Shown here one piece after another: positions 51,347-59,502 of a stretch of DNA of 64,000 nt; position 1 is the first letter of the stretch; each line of letters starts with the position of its first letter. The notes beneath the pieces are model-generated. The model did no database searches and was not told the origin of the DNA. It saw only the letters and a list, made by a program, of their open reading frames with translations. The stretch spans positions 1-64,000 of the forward strand of contig DATBGS010000003.1 in the NCBI GenBank assembly GCA_036557885.1, read 5' to 3'. Origin of the DNA: DATBGS01 sp036557885. Lineage in GTDB: Bacteria; Chloroflexota; Ktedonobacteria; Ktedonobacterales; DATBGS01. The position numbers and the translations under genes were made by a program.

Positions 51347-52513
51347 TTACGCGCGCTGCTCGGCCACATACCAGCGGAACAGTTCGGCCTGAGCGCGCTC
51401 CTCGCGGCCATCGTAGAGCGAAAAGAGCACGCTGCGCAGTGGGTTGGGCTGGTGCGCTGCCTGCATCGCGTAGCGCTTGCGCCGCTCGCGCTCGTTGGTG
51501 GGTGGGTTGTCGGGGTTGTCGGCCTGGGCCAGAAATTCGGCGTGTAGTTGCCGCGCTGTTGCCAGGGCAGCGTCGCTGCGCGCGTGCTGCTCCTGATAGA
51601 AGCCGAAATGCACCTTGGCGATCTGGGTCATTTCGTAGTCGTAGCCCAGTTCGCGCAGCCCAAGCTCCAGTTCCTCAATGGTGGTAATTTTCGCCTGGCG
51701 CGCATATTCGACGATGAGGTCATAGCTCATGTTGGCGCGCATGGCGTGCATCGCCAGGTAGCGCGCGCTCTTGAGCTTGATGAGCAACTGGCCGCGATGC
51801 AGCCGCACGACGACGCCCTCGCGGTCCTCCCAGCCGCGCACCGCCTCTACCATCCCCTTGACATCGCGCGGCAGTTCGATCAGCGGCACGCAGCGCAGCC
51901 CGTAGTCTTTGGCAAATGTCTGCATCTGGGCAACGGGCATCAGGTGCAGGTCGGCGTGGCGCACCGCGCCCAGGAAACACAGGTCTTCCTGGCTGTAGGC
52001 AACGACGATCAGATTGGCCGGGCCGACGTATTCAAACAGCAGCGACCACTCCGGCATGATGCGCGGGTCCAGCAGCGCGGGATAGCGCGCGCTGGCAACG
52101 GCATGCGCCAGCGGGCCGAACTCGTCGCTTTCCCAGCGCCCGCGCGTGCGAAAGATCACTTTGCCGTTGGGCAGGACGCTGCGAACAATCAGCGTGCCAT
52201 CCAGCTTTTCGGTAAAGAACACCTCTTCGCCGCCTTCCAGCGCCCGCTCAAGCGCAGCGTCATTGGCCGGACGCTCGCCCATGTTAAAAAATTTGGGCCA
52301 GCCAGTAGAGATGACGCGCCCCTGGAGGTCTACGGCAACAGAGCGCAGGCGCAGTTCGTCTTCGGTCCAGTCCCATTTGTCGCGCTTGGGGTGAATAAAG
52401 AGACAGGCGCCAATGTCGTCTACGGCAAAGTCTTTGCGGTCCACCAGGCGGGCATCGAGTACAAGCGTGCCGTCTTCCTGATGGGACCAGAGGTGTGCTG
52501 CTTCTTCGGCCAT
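51347..52513 (-). CDS. RNA ligase, T4 Rnl1-like
   Basis: 388 residues. Covalent nucleotidyltransferase motifs: motif I K103-L-D-G (EKLDGTLIV), motif III LLFEYVG (158-164), motif IV EGVVVR (232-237) and motif V LIKLKS (244-249). An upstream STGWPKFFNMGE (69-80) is characteristic of the Rnl1/RnlA group. The C-terminal helical domain (260-388) is as in that group. Such ligases join RNA 3'-OH and 5'-phosphate ends using ATP; T4 Rnl1 repairs tRNA cut in the anticodon loop. Four bp after the SDR gene. Role in this organism unknown; see the permuted tRNA finding. Confidence 0.88.
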   Translation of the reverse strand: MAEEAAHLWSHQEDGTLVLDARLVDRKDFAVDDIGACLFIHPKRDKWDWTEDELRLRSVAVDLQGRVISTGWPKFFNMGERPANDAALERALEGGEEVFFTEKLDGTLIVRSVLPNGKVIFRTRGRWESDEFGPLAHAVASARYPALLDPRIMPEWSLLFEYVGPANLIVVAYSQEDLCFLGAVRHADLHLMPVAQMQTFAKDYGLRCVPLIELPRDVKGMVEAVRGWEDREGVVVRLHRGQLLIKLKSARYLAMHAMRANMSYDLIVEYARQAKITTIEELELGLRELGYDYEMTQIAKVHFGFYQEQHARSDAALATARQLHAEFLAQADNPDNPPTNERERRKRYAMQAAHQPNPLRSVLFSLYDGREERAQAELFRWYVAEQRA

Positions 52514-52517
52514 CCTC

Positions 52518-53306
52518 TCACCAGATGCCTTTCATCAGGCCGCCATCAACGGGGATGCTGGTGCCGGTTACATAACCGCCCTGACGCGAGGCGAGGAACG
52601 CGACCACTGCCGCCAGTTCTTCTGGCTCGCCCAGCCGCCCCAGCGGAATATCTTTTTCGGCCAGCTTTGTTGCTTCTTCGATGGAGATGCCAAGCTGCTG
52701 AGCGGTGCGCTCGCGCAGGACGCGCTGGCGGTCGGTCATGATGCGCCCGGTAATGATGTTGTTGACGGTGATATGATCTGGCCCCAGTTCCTCGGAGAGC
52801 GTTTTTGCCAGGCCGATCACGCCGGGACGGATGGCGTTGGAAAGAATTAGCCCGTCAATTGGTTCGCGCACGGAGGTGGAAACCAGATTGATGATGCGCC
52901 CGCCTCCCTGTTGGCGCATGTGGGGCAGCGCGGCATGTACCATGCGCACGACGCTCATCAGGCTTAACTCAAACGCCTGGTGCCACTGCTCCTCGCTCAT
53001 GGCGGCAAAGTGCCCTGGCGGTGGGCCACCCGCGTTGCAGACCAGAATATCCAGCCTGCCAAGCTCGCCAACTGTTTGTTCTACCACGCCGCGTATCTGC
53101 CCAGGGTTGGTGACATCTGCCTGGATGACCAGTGCGCGGTTGCCAGTCTTCTCAATCTCTCTGGCGGTTTCGGTCAGCGCGTCCAGATCACGCGCAAAGA
53201 TGGCAACGTTGACGCCTTCGGCGGCCAACGCCACCGCGCAGGCGCGGCCCAGCCCTTTGCTGGCCGCAGCCACGATTGCAACCTGTCCCTGTATGCCAAA
53301 ATCCAT
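52518..53306 (-). CDS. SDR-family oxidoreductase lacking the usual YxxxK
   Basis: 262 residues. The cofactor loop is AAASKGLGRACAVALAAEGV and the NAG motif is VCNAGGPPPGHF. The catalytic Ser is in NLVSTSVREP, but where YxxxK is expected the sequence reads SNAIRPGVIGLAK: no Tyr, and Arg in place of the usual Lys. A known SDR subgroup has this N-x-x-R form with unclear activity. ATG 53306 follows GAAGGAG. It overlaps the 3' end of the upstream membrane protein frame. Confidence 0.88.
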   Translation of the reverse strand: MDFGIQGQVAIVAAASKGLGRACAVALAAEGVNVAIFARDLDALTETAREIEKTGNRALVIQADVTNPGQIRGVVEQTVGELGRLDILVCNAGGPPPGHFAAMSEEQWHQAFELSLMSVVRMVHAALPHMRQQGGGRIINLVSTSVREPIDGLILSNAIRPGVIGLAKTLSEELGPDHITVNNIITGRIMTDRQRVLRERTAQQLGISIEEATKLAEKDIPLGRLGEPEELAAVVAFLASRQGGYVTGTSIPVDGGLMKGIW

Positions 53307-55048
53307 TGCGTAGCTCCTTCTCTCTCAAGCGGCAGAGGCGTGAAAACGCCCAAATCGTAAGAACGATGCTGGGGAAGTTGCAAACTATTGTACCACCTGT
53401 CTTTTAAGCCACCAGAACGCTTGCCCCAGCCGGTGCGGTACGTGACCAGATCGGAGCCGCCAATGGCGGCAATGGCCGGGTCATGAGCAACGTACACCTG
53501 GCCTGGCTCGACGGCTTGCAGCAGCAGGCGCGGCGGTGGGAACCAATCGGGGAACATGACGACATAATCTACCTGCTGCTGCTTCAGGTAGACGACGAGC
53601 GCCTGCTGATCGCTGAGCAGCGGCACAAGTTCTGGCTGCGTCAGGCCGCCCAGGTCAATCACCGGGCGCTGGCTGAAGTAGCCAATCGCGCCAATGTCGT
53701 GCGTGGCGACCAGCGCGCCGGGCTGCGTGTGGTCGCGCAGCCAGAGGGCGGTCTGCACCTGATAGCCGTTGATAAAGCGGATGTTCAGGGCGTAAATCGT
53801 GGCGCCGCGCCCAATTGAGAGCAGGCCCAACCCCAGCGCCAGCACTGCCAGCGTCGGCGGCAAGAGCCGAAAGCTGGCGGCGCTCAAGTAGCGCAGCGTG
53901 CCCGCCACGCCTAGCGCCAGGAGCACTGGCAAAACAGGCATGAGGTAGCGCCCATTTTGATAGACGACTGGCAGGTGGATGGCATAGCCGCCGATCAAGG
54001 CCAGCACCCATCCTATAGCCAGCCAGCGCGTGCCACGCAGAGGGCTGCGTCGGCTCTGCCAGAGGAGGTAGAGCGCGCCGGGCAGCCCCAGGGCTACCAC
54101 CGGGCTGCTGACCAGGAAGTTCAGCACGCCCAGCGCGTAGTCTGCCAGCCGTTGAAGCTCGGTGGTGCCCAGGGAATAGAAGGTGCCTTTTGCGTAGAAG
54201 GTGCTGGGCAAGAGATGCCCGGAAGCGGCTTCGTTGAGCACCAGCAGCGGCAGCACGCCCAGCGCAACTACTGCCAGGAAGAAGGTAGCCGGGCGAAGCA
54301 CCCCGCCCCTGGCGATTAAAATCGCGGCTAGGGGCCTGCGGCCACCAAGTCCCTCTTCAGGGACTCCCCACCCCGTCCCTGGCTCAGTTCTGGCGATGTC
54401 TAGCACAAGCGCCACAACCACCAGGCCAACCAGCAAAACTCCCTCCGGGCGCGTGTCGGTGAGCAGCGCGCCCAGCGCACCAAGCCAGGCGGGGTGCCAG
54501 GCACGTCCTACGCCCAGCAGGAGCAAGACGCTCAGCAAGATAAACAATATTGTTTCCATGCCGGAAAGCGCAGCCCAGGTGAGATGCCATTCGGCAATAA
54601 CGCCCACTCCGGCCACCAACGCGCCAAAGTCACGCCAGCGGGCGTCAACACCTTCTAGCCAGAGCGCGGCAAGCTCGCTGGTGGCCCAGGCCAGCCCAAA
54701 GAGCGCTAACGCCCCAAGCGCATAGGCCCAAAGCAGTACCCACCAGAGCGGCGCGTTGTGTACAAGCTGGGCCGGGGCCAGCAGCAGCACCCAGAGTGGC
54801 GAGGTGGACCCGGCGCCGCTGCTGGTGGGGGCAAAGGCAAAGCGTCCATCTTGCGCGAGCGTGCGGGCAAAATCCTGGTGAATCCAGGCATCATCGAGCG
54901 GGAAGCCAGGCGAGCGATTGACCAGAAGATAGACGGCGGCAACGAGCGCCGTTAGCAGGGCAAAGAGGAGCAGCCGACGATGCCCATTGATCGCGCTTGC
55001 CCGCTCAACCAGGGCTGGTATTCGGGTCTTGATAGCTGTCTGCGTCAA
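53174..55048 (-). CDS. Multi-spanning membrane glycosyltransferase-like protein (GT-C fold)
   Basis: About 624 residues with 10-12 membrane helices from residue 25 to 440, then a soluble C-terminal part with VATHDIGAIGYFSQRPVIDL and DYVVMFPDWFPP. The acidic FPLDDAWIHQDFARTL after the first helix is the DxD-like site of ArnT/PMT-type enzymes, and LPSTFYAKG is conserved. They transfer sugars from lipid-linked donors. A TATAAT at 55094-55099 excludes ATG 55105; I use TTG 55048, preceded by AAGGAG. The frame runs 133 bp into the SDR gene; the last 70 residues look unnatural. Confidence 0.75.
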   Translation of the reverse strand: MTQTAIKTRIPALVERASAINGHRRLLLFALLTALVAAVYLLVNRSPGFPLDDAWIHQDFARTLAQDGRFAFAPTSSGAGSTSPLWVLLLAPAQLVHNAPLWWVLLWAYALGALALFGLAWATSELAALWLEGVDARWRDFGALVAGVGVIAEWHLTWAALSGMETILFILLSVLLLLGVGRAWHPAWLGALGALLTDTRPEGVLLVGLVVVALVLDIARTEPGTGWGVPEEGLGGRRPLAAILIARGGVLRPATFFLAVVALGVLPLLVLNEAASGHLLPSTFYAKGTFYSLGTTELQRLADYALGVLNFLVSSPVVALGLPGALYLLWQSRRSPLRGTRWLAIGWVLALIGGYAIHLPVVYQNGRYLMPVLPVLLALGVAGTLRYLSAASFRLLPPTLAVLALGLGLLSIGRGATIYALNIRFINGYQVQTALWLRDHTQPGALVATHDIGAIGYFSQRPVIDLGGLTQPELVPLLSDQQALVVYLKQQQVDYVVMFPDWFPPPRLLLQAVEPGQVYVAHDPAIAAIGGSDLVTYRTGWGKRSGGLKDRWYNSLQLPQHRSYDLGVFTPLPLEREGATQWILAYRDRLQSWLRPAKGWAAPARWRWPPKASTLPSLRVIWTR

Positions 55049-55093
55049 ATTGCTGCCTGCTCCTTGGTGCTTTTGAGAGAGAATATCCGCGCC

Positions 55094-55099
55094 ATTATA
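55094..55099 (-). promoter_or_regulatory. -10 box for the membrane glycosyltransferase
   Basis: TATAAT on the minus strand; the -35 (about TCTGCA) is weak. The transcript should begin near 55087. Confidence 0.55.
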
Positions 55100-55137
55100 G
55101 CCCATCGCGTAACTTGTGCAGAAGCGCGATGGCCCGT

Positions 55138-55166
55138 TTGACTCTCCCAAGAGCGCGTGGCATACT
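55138..55166 (+). promoter_or_regulatory. Promoter for leaderless psuG
   Basis: TTGACT (55138-55143), 17-bp spacer, CATACT (55161-55166); the ATG at 55173 lies six bases later, at the expected start of transcription. Confidence 0.75.
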
Positions 55167-55172
55167 TGCGCC

Positions 55173-56147
55173 ATGAGCAATCAAACCTATGCAACCTACT
55201 TGTCTATGGCTGAGGAGGTGCGCGCGGCGCTGGCCGATGGGCGGCCCGTTGTGGCGCTGGAATCTACGGTGATCGCGCATGGGCTGCCCTATCCGACGAA
55301 CATTGAGGCGGCGCGGGCGATGGAGGGCGCTATCCGCGCGGAGGGGGCAGTTCCCGCAACGATTGGCCTGTTTGATGGGCAGATCGTGCTTGGCTTGAGC
55401 GCGGCGCAGCTTGAGCAGCTTGCCAGCGCGGGGCAGGCCAATGTTGTCAAGGTGAGCCGCCGCGATCTTGCTGTCGTGCTGGCGCAGCGACGCCTGGGCG
55501 CAACCACCGTTGCAGGAACGCTGGCTTGCGCGGCGCTGGCCGGGATTCGCTTCTTTGCTACTGGCGGCATTGGCGGGGTGCATCGCGGCGCTGAGCGCAC
55601 AATGGACATCTCGGCTGATCTACCAGAACTGGCGCGCTCGCCGGTGCTGACGGTGTGCGCGGGGGCCAAGTCCATCCTTGATCTGGGGCTGACGCTGGAA
55701 TACCTGGAGACGCAGGGCGTGCCGGTAATTGGCTTCCAGACGGATGATTTTCCGGCGTTTTACGCGAGGAGCAGCGGCTTTCGCGTGCCACACCGCGCCG
55801 AAAGCGCCCAGGACGTGGCGGCGATTGCGCGCGTGCAGTGGGCCGCGCAGCTTGGCAGCGGGATGCTAGTGGCCTGCCCCATTCCGGCAGACCAGGCGAT
55901 TGACTCCGCAGAAATAGAAGCGCTTGTGAATGAAGCGCTGGCCCAGGCCGAGGCGCAGCATATCATTGGTCAGGCAGTGACGCCCTTCTTGCTGGCGCAT
56001 ATTGCCAGGGCTACGGGCGGCAGGACGGTGACGGCGAATCTGGCGCTGCTGATCAATAACGCGCGCTGGGCGGCGCGCTTTGCCCGCGCCTATGCCGAGG
56101 GCGAAGCAGGGCAAGCTGAGGAGACGGAAGAAGACGAGGCGTTGTAA
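55173..56147 (+). CDS. psuG: Pseudouridine-5'-phosphate glycosidase
   Basis: Splits pseudouridine 5'-phosphate into uracil and ribose 5-phosphate. 324 residues. Family marks: RPVVALESTVIAHGLPYPTN, PATIGLFDGQI, VSRRDLAVVLAQRRLGATTV, ATGGIGGVHRGAERTMDISA and QTDDFPAFYARSSGF. The ATG at 55173 lacks a ribosome site and coincides with the predicted start of the transcript; a later ATG at 55206 fits some relatives. No psuK kinase is adjacent, though a ROK kinase lies 7 kb away. Confidence 0.95.
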   Translation: MSNQTYATYLSMAEEVRAALADGRPVVALESTVIAHGLPYPTNIEAARAMEGAIRAEGAVPATIGLFDGQIVLGLSAAQLEQLASAGQANVVKVSRRDLAVVLAQRRLGATTVAGTLACAALAGIRFFATGGIGGVHRGAERTMDISADLPELARSPVLTVCAGAKSILDLGLTLEYLETQGVPVIGFQTDDFPAFYARSSGFRVPHRAESAQDVAAIARVQWAAQLGSGMLVACPIPADQAIDSAEIEALVNEALAQAEAQHIIGQAVTPFLLAHIARATGGRTVTANLALLINNARWAARFARAYAEGEAGQAEETEEDEAL

Positions 56148-56176
56148 TTGCCAGCTTGGAGATAAACCATAAACAT

Positions 56177-56205
56177 GAAGAAGCAAGCAAAGCGCTTGCT
56201 TCTTC
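56177..56205. terminator. Hairpin between psuG and the secreted protein gene
   Basis: GAAGAAGCAAGC (56177-56188) pairs perfectly with its complement at 56194-56205, 5-nt loop. It lies between convergent genes; an equivalent hairpin of different sequence ends the second module copy. Confidence 0.75.
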
Positions 56206-56279
56206 GGCAGAAACCAGGACTGAGAGGTTCACTGCCCTCACCCAACGCACCTTGAGGGACGAGACGATCTCCGACCCCG

Positions 56280-56780
56280 TTATTTGACGGTCGCCGTCAT
56301 GCAGTCGCTGATCAGCACTTGGGACAGGTCCAGGGTTCCATCACTGTTCAGCTTGACGACGCGGAAAATGACGTCGAACTGGAAGCCGTGTGGGCCGGGG
56401 GGCGGAGACTGGCGCACAAAGTGGCCTGCTCCTGCTCCCGCCGGGGAGGTCGTGAAGGTCGTCAGGGAGATCCAACCAGCGGGCGGGTTGGGAGCAATCG
56501 TGCAGACCCCGTCGTTGGGCGTGAAGTCCACGGCACGTTGGACGACGTAGGTCGTGTCAGCCAGCGCGTCATGAATCTCAGCCGTGCCCTGGGCGATGAA
56601 GATCGTGTTGTCCTGGTCGTTAGCGGTTGGCGAGACTTCCACATGGCCGGTACCCTGACCGCTGATGGCTCTGAGCTTGCTCTGAAGTCCAGGTTCTGCG
56701 TGGGCGGCCACCACGAAGGCGGTTGAGAGGGCGACTGCGCACAGCAGGCACAGAAGCCCTGCGAGAAGCGATTTACGCAT
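56280..56780 (-). CDS. Secreted small protein, module copy 1
   Basis: 166 residues. A typical signal peptide (MRKSLLAGLLCLLCAVALST) ends at AHA-EPG around residue 28. The mature part is beta-rich, with GQGTGHVEVSPTANDQDNT, FIAQGTAEIHDALADTTYVV and FDVIFRVVKLNSDGTLDLSQ, two cysteines (in VCTIAPN and ISDCMTA) that could form a disulfide. No known family. Its first 36 residues are identical to the copy at 59503. ATG 56780 follows AAAGGAGA. Divergent from the HTH-SBP gene. Confidence 0.85.
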   Translation of the reverse strand: MRKSLLAGLLCLLCAVALSTAFVVAAHAEPGLQSKLRAISGQGTGHVEVSPTANDQDNTIFIAQGTAEIHDALADTTYVVQRAVDFTPNDGVCTIAPNPPAGWISLTTFTTSPAGAGAGHFVRQSPPPGPHGFQFDVIFRVVKLNSDGTLDLSQVLISDCMTATVK

Positions 56781-56907
56781 GGTGTTCTCCTTTTTACTTC
56801 TGGCGATCACCTCCCTTGGGTGTCGCTGTAAGACAAGTGTGCCTGAAAAGCGGCATCAACTCCACTGAGAATTCGTAAAATAGCTCGCAGAATGACTCGT
56901 AGAATTC

Positions 56908-56936
56908 TTGATTTCAGCGCGTTCCCATGTTATGAT
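56908..56936 (+). promoter_or_regulatory. Promoter of HTH-SBP gene, copy 1, with upstream repeats
   Basis: TTGATT (56908-56913), 17-bp spacer, TATGAT (56931-56936). Just upstream, between 56855 and 56908, AGAATTCGTAAAAT and CGTAGAAT form an imperfect direct repeat conserved in copy 2, a likely binding site for the encoded HTH protein. Confidence 0.75.
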
Positions 56937-57003
56937 CGCTTGGATAAGGAGAGGTGAAACAAGAAGGCGTTGCTGATCGGGTGCTTGCAGAAGGAGGCTT
57001 CTC

Positions 57004-59112
57004 GTGAGTGCACAGCCTGGCTCAGACCTTGGTTCGTTGCTTCGTCGCTACCGTCGCGCGGCACATCTGACGCAAGAAGACCTGGCCGAGCGTGCCAAGA
57101 TCAGTAAAGATACTATCAGCGCGCTGGAACGAGGGGTGAGCCGCGCGCCCCACAAAGATACGATTGAACTGCTGGCCGACGCGCTCCAGCTTTCCCCGGA
57201 GGAGCGTGCCCAATTAGAAGCTGCTGCGCGTGGGCGGCTGGCGCCAGTCCAGGACGCAACGCGCGACATCCCGCTTCATCTGGTGCGAACTGACGAAGAA
57301 CAGACCGAGCAGTCCACCCAGCCGGAGAGTGCTCCACCTCAGAAGCCTGCTTCTCTTCCAGTCAGACGGCAGCGAAAGCGCGTGGCGCTGAGACTGGCCG
57401 TGCTGCTGGTGCTGCTGGTCGGCACATATAGTGGCTTGAGCCATTGGCAGCATCTGTGGCCGTTCGGCAAGGACAAGGCCAACGCGACGGCCACGCCCGG
57501 CTATGTATATGCCCCGCCAACTCATCCGGGCGGCACGATCATCTTCTCTACGACAGACTTCTCCTTCTATCAGGTATGGAAGAATGGCACCTGGAATCCC
57601 TGGTTTATTGATGCTACTGATGAACTCGAGATGAGAGATGCCCTCTGGGGCCAACCCTACGTCATTAGCCCCAGCGCTGCCTTGCTCCCTGATGAACTAG
57701 AGGAAATCCCCACCCTTGAAAACAGAGAAATCAGCCAGAATGGGCTGACCGTCATCATGCACCTGCGCCATGATCTGCGGTGGTCCGATGGGCAACCAAT
57801 CACCGCCGATGATTTTGTTTACTGGCTGGAGGTGCTGCTGGACGCAGCCATAAAAGATGAGGTAGGCTTCAATTCCTTTGGCTATACTCATATTGCCTCT
57901 CATCAGGTGTTGGATGACTACACACTGGTGCTGCGCTACGAACAGCCCTATGCCCCGTTTCTCTACTATCTCCCAATGGCAGCCCCCAAGCATGCCTGGG
58001 GCAATATTCCTCATCAGGACTTGAGGAAGGAGATTGAGGTCAATCTGGCCCCCAGCGTCACCAGCGGGCCATTTAAGATCGAAAGCTATAATCCAGACCA
58101 GAGCAACATCACAATGGTCCCCAACCCCTATTACAAATCAACCACGCTGCATAAGAGCGTGTTGGACCGGCTGGTCTACAGAACCTATCCCGACCCTGAT
58201 GCCCTGGTCGCCGCATTTGAGTTGGGCCAGACGGATTATGCCGAGGACTTTGGACGTGATGCCATCTTCAAGTTAGCCGGGCGGAAATATGTCAAAACCG
58301 CTGAATTGGGCTATACCCTTCTTGATTTCAACCTGACGAATCCAGTGCTTAAGGATTATCAGGTGCGCAAGGCGATTGAGGAGGCGATTGATCGCTGTGA
58401 ATTGATCCAGACAGTCTTTCTTCTCCCCTGCCAAAGCATGCGTATGGACACCCTCCTGCCCGAGACCTCACCTGCCTATGACCCCACGATCAAGACCTAT
58501 GACTTTGATCTGGCAGGGGCCAGGGAGGATATGCTGATAGCGGGCTGGAACTGTGCCAGCGGCACCTGCATCAGAGATGGCAAGTCGTTCCCTATGCTCA
58601 GGCTGTTGACAACGGACGACAGCGTGACACGGCAACAGGTGACAGTGCTCATCAAGAAAGATTTGGAGGCATTGGGCATCCCGGTTACGCTCAACTACTA
58701 CCCGCCAATTGTGCTGTTCAATTCCTTTAATGTAAGCAACAGTCTTGCAAGCGGCAAGTTTGATCTGGCGCTCTTTGCCAATACCTTTGGCATTGACAAT
58801 GATGCCTACTTTGCCAACTTCCATAGTAAAGAGATTCCCAGCGCTGATAACCCTTTTGGGTCAAACTGGGAGCGCCTCGATGATCAACTGGTAGATCACT
58901 ATCTCGATCTGGCGCGCATAACTTTCGACATGACCGACCAAACGCGCATGTACAAAGCACTTCAGCAGCAACTGGTGGCGCAGGTTTACGTAATCCCGCT
59001 CTATAATGCGGTGAACTCCACCCTGGTCAACCCGAACATTGGCAATCAGCAGAATACCCAGTGGGGGCCGGGCAATCTCTGGAATGTGAGCGATTGGTTT
59101 CTCATCAAGTGA
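57004..59112 (+). CDS. XRE-HTH / transmembrane / SBP_bac_5 fusion protein, copy 1
   Basis: 702 residues. XRE helix-turn-helix at about 10-65 (LTQEDLAERAKISKDTISAL, then ERGVSRAPHKDTIELLADAL), a Pro/Gln linker, a basic RRQRKR then one membrane helix at about 127-145, and an extracytoplasmic peptide-binding SBP_bac_5 domain from 175 to the end (LRHDLRWSDGQPITADDFVYW, PQYALPMAAPKHAWG-type piece, and VRKAIEEAIDRCELIQTVF). It looks like a one-component membrane sensor: ligand outside, DNA binding inside. No lipobox. GTG 57004 follows AAGGAGG. Paralogue at 60232. E. coli SgrR is a soluble HTH-SBP precedent. Confidence 0.88.
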   Translation: MSAQPGSDLGSLLRRYRRAAHLTQEDLAERAKISKDTISALERGVSRAPHKDTIELLADALQLSPEERAQLEAAARGRLAPVQDATRDIPLHLVRTDEEQTEQSTQPESAPPQKPASLPVRRQRKRVALRLAVLLVLLVGTYSGLSHWQHLWPFGKDKANATATPGYVYAPPTHPGGTIIFSTTDFSFYQVWKNGTWNPWFIDATDELEMRDALWGQPYVISPSAALLPDELEEIPTLENREISQNGLTVIMHLRHDLRWSDGQPITADDFVYWLEVLLDAAIKDEVGFNSFGYTHIASHQVLDDYTLVLRYEQPYAPFLYYLPMAAPKHAWGNIPHQDLRKEIEVNLAPSVTSGPFKIESYNPDQSNITMVPNPYYKSTTLHKSVLDRLVYRTYPDPDALVAAFELGQTDYAEDFGRDAIFKLAGRKYVKTAELGYTLLDFNLTNPVLKDYQVRKAIEEAIDRCELIQTVFLLPCQSMRMDTLLPETSPAYDPTIKTYDFDLAGAREDMLIAGWNCASGTCIRDGKSFPMLRLLTTDDSVTRQQVTVLIKKDLEALGIPVTLNYYPPIVLFNSFNVSNSLASGKFDLALFANTFGIDNDAYFANFHSKEIPSADNPFGSNWERLDDQLVDHYLDLARITFDMTDQTRMYKALQQQLVAQVYVIPLYNAVNSTLVNPNIGNQQNTQWGPGNLWNVSDWFLIK

Positions 59113-59134
59113 GGGCAGCTTGTAGCTCTGCCGA

Positions 59135-59159
59135 CCCTGGCGGCACATCACCGCCAGGG
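59135..59159 (+). terminator. Hairpin after HTH-SBP copy 1
   Basis: CCCTGGCGG (59135-59143) with CCGCCAGGG (59151-59159), 9 bp, 7-nt loop; no T-run. Confidence 0.5.
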
Positions 59160-59186
59160 ATGCTGGTGGTACAAGGGGAAGCGGTC

Positions 59187-59256
59187 TTAGTGGATAATCG
59201 TCTCTTCGGGGGTGATGAGCAGTTGCGCCGCGCCAAGGATGGGGGCGCGCCCGCCG
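59187..59256 (-). pseudogene. Relic of the ROK kinase 3' end
   Basis: On the minus strand this stretch reads RAPILGAAQLLITPEETIIH then stop, identical in those residues to the end of the ROK kinase at 62358. The rest of the gene is missing. It marks the junction of a tandem duplication of the upstream module. Confidence 0.85.
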
Positions 59257-59395
59257 CTGGAACCGCGCGAACGTGCTGGCGCTGAGCCTGCGCCTGAGGA
59301 GCGAGATTGTGGCCCGCGAGATTCTGGATGCCTGGTTTAGCGCGTCAGAAGAGGGTGGGGAGGATGGGGCTTGTGTTGCACGTGTGGAGCGATAA
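59257..59395 (+). other. Open reading frame remnant without start
   Basis: A plus-strand frame, open for about 46 codons, ends at TAA (59393-59395). Its residues include NRANVLALSLRLRSEIVARE and ILDAWFSASEEGG and have a natural-protein look, but no start or ribosome site is present and I do not recognise the family. It sits inside the duplication junction. Confidence 0.3.
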
Positions 59396-59400
59396 ACGTA

Positions 59401-59427
59401 AAGGAGCAAGTGCTTTGCTTGCTCCTT
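59401..59427 (-). terminator. Terminator hairpin for secreted protein copy 2
   Basis: AAGGAGCAAG (59401-59410) with CTTGCTCCTT (59418-59427), perfect 10-bp stem, 7-nt loop; on the minus strand TTTACGTTTATC follows. Confidence 0.65.
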
Positions 59428-59502
59428 CGATAGAGGCCAGGACTGAGAGGTTCACTGCCCTCACCCAACGTGCCTTGAGGGACGAGACGCTCTCTCCCCC
59501 TG

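Larger units (their letters stand above)
56164..59256. repeat. Tandem duplication unit 1
   Basis: Contains secreted protein copy 1, HTH-SBP copy 1 and the ROK 3' relic. The 3' flank of the secreted gene (around 56213-56265) shares GACTGAGAGGTTCACTGCCC and TCACCCAACG with unit 2. Confidence 0.8.

Noticed and set aside
55048..55105. ATG 55105 as the start of the membrane glycosyltransferase
   Set aside because: It lies upstream of a TATAAT -10 box, so it would not be transcribed from that promoter; the added residues are polar and not part of the first helix.
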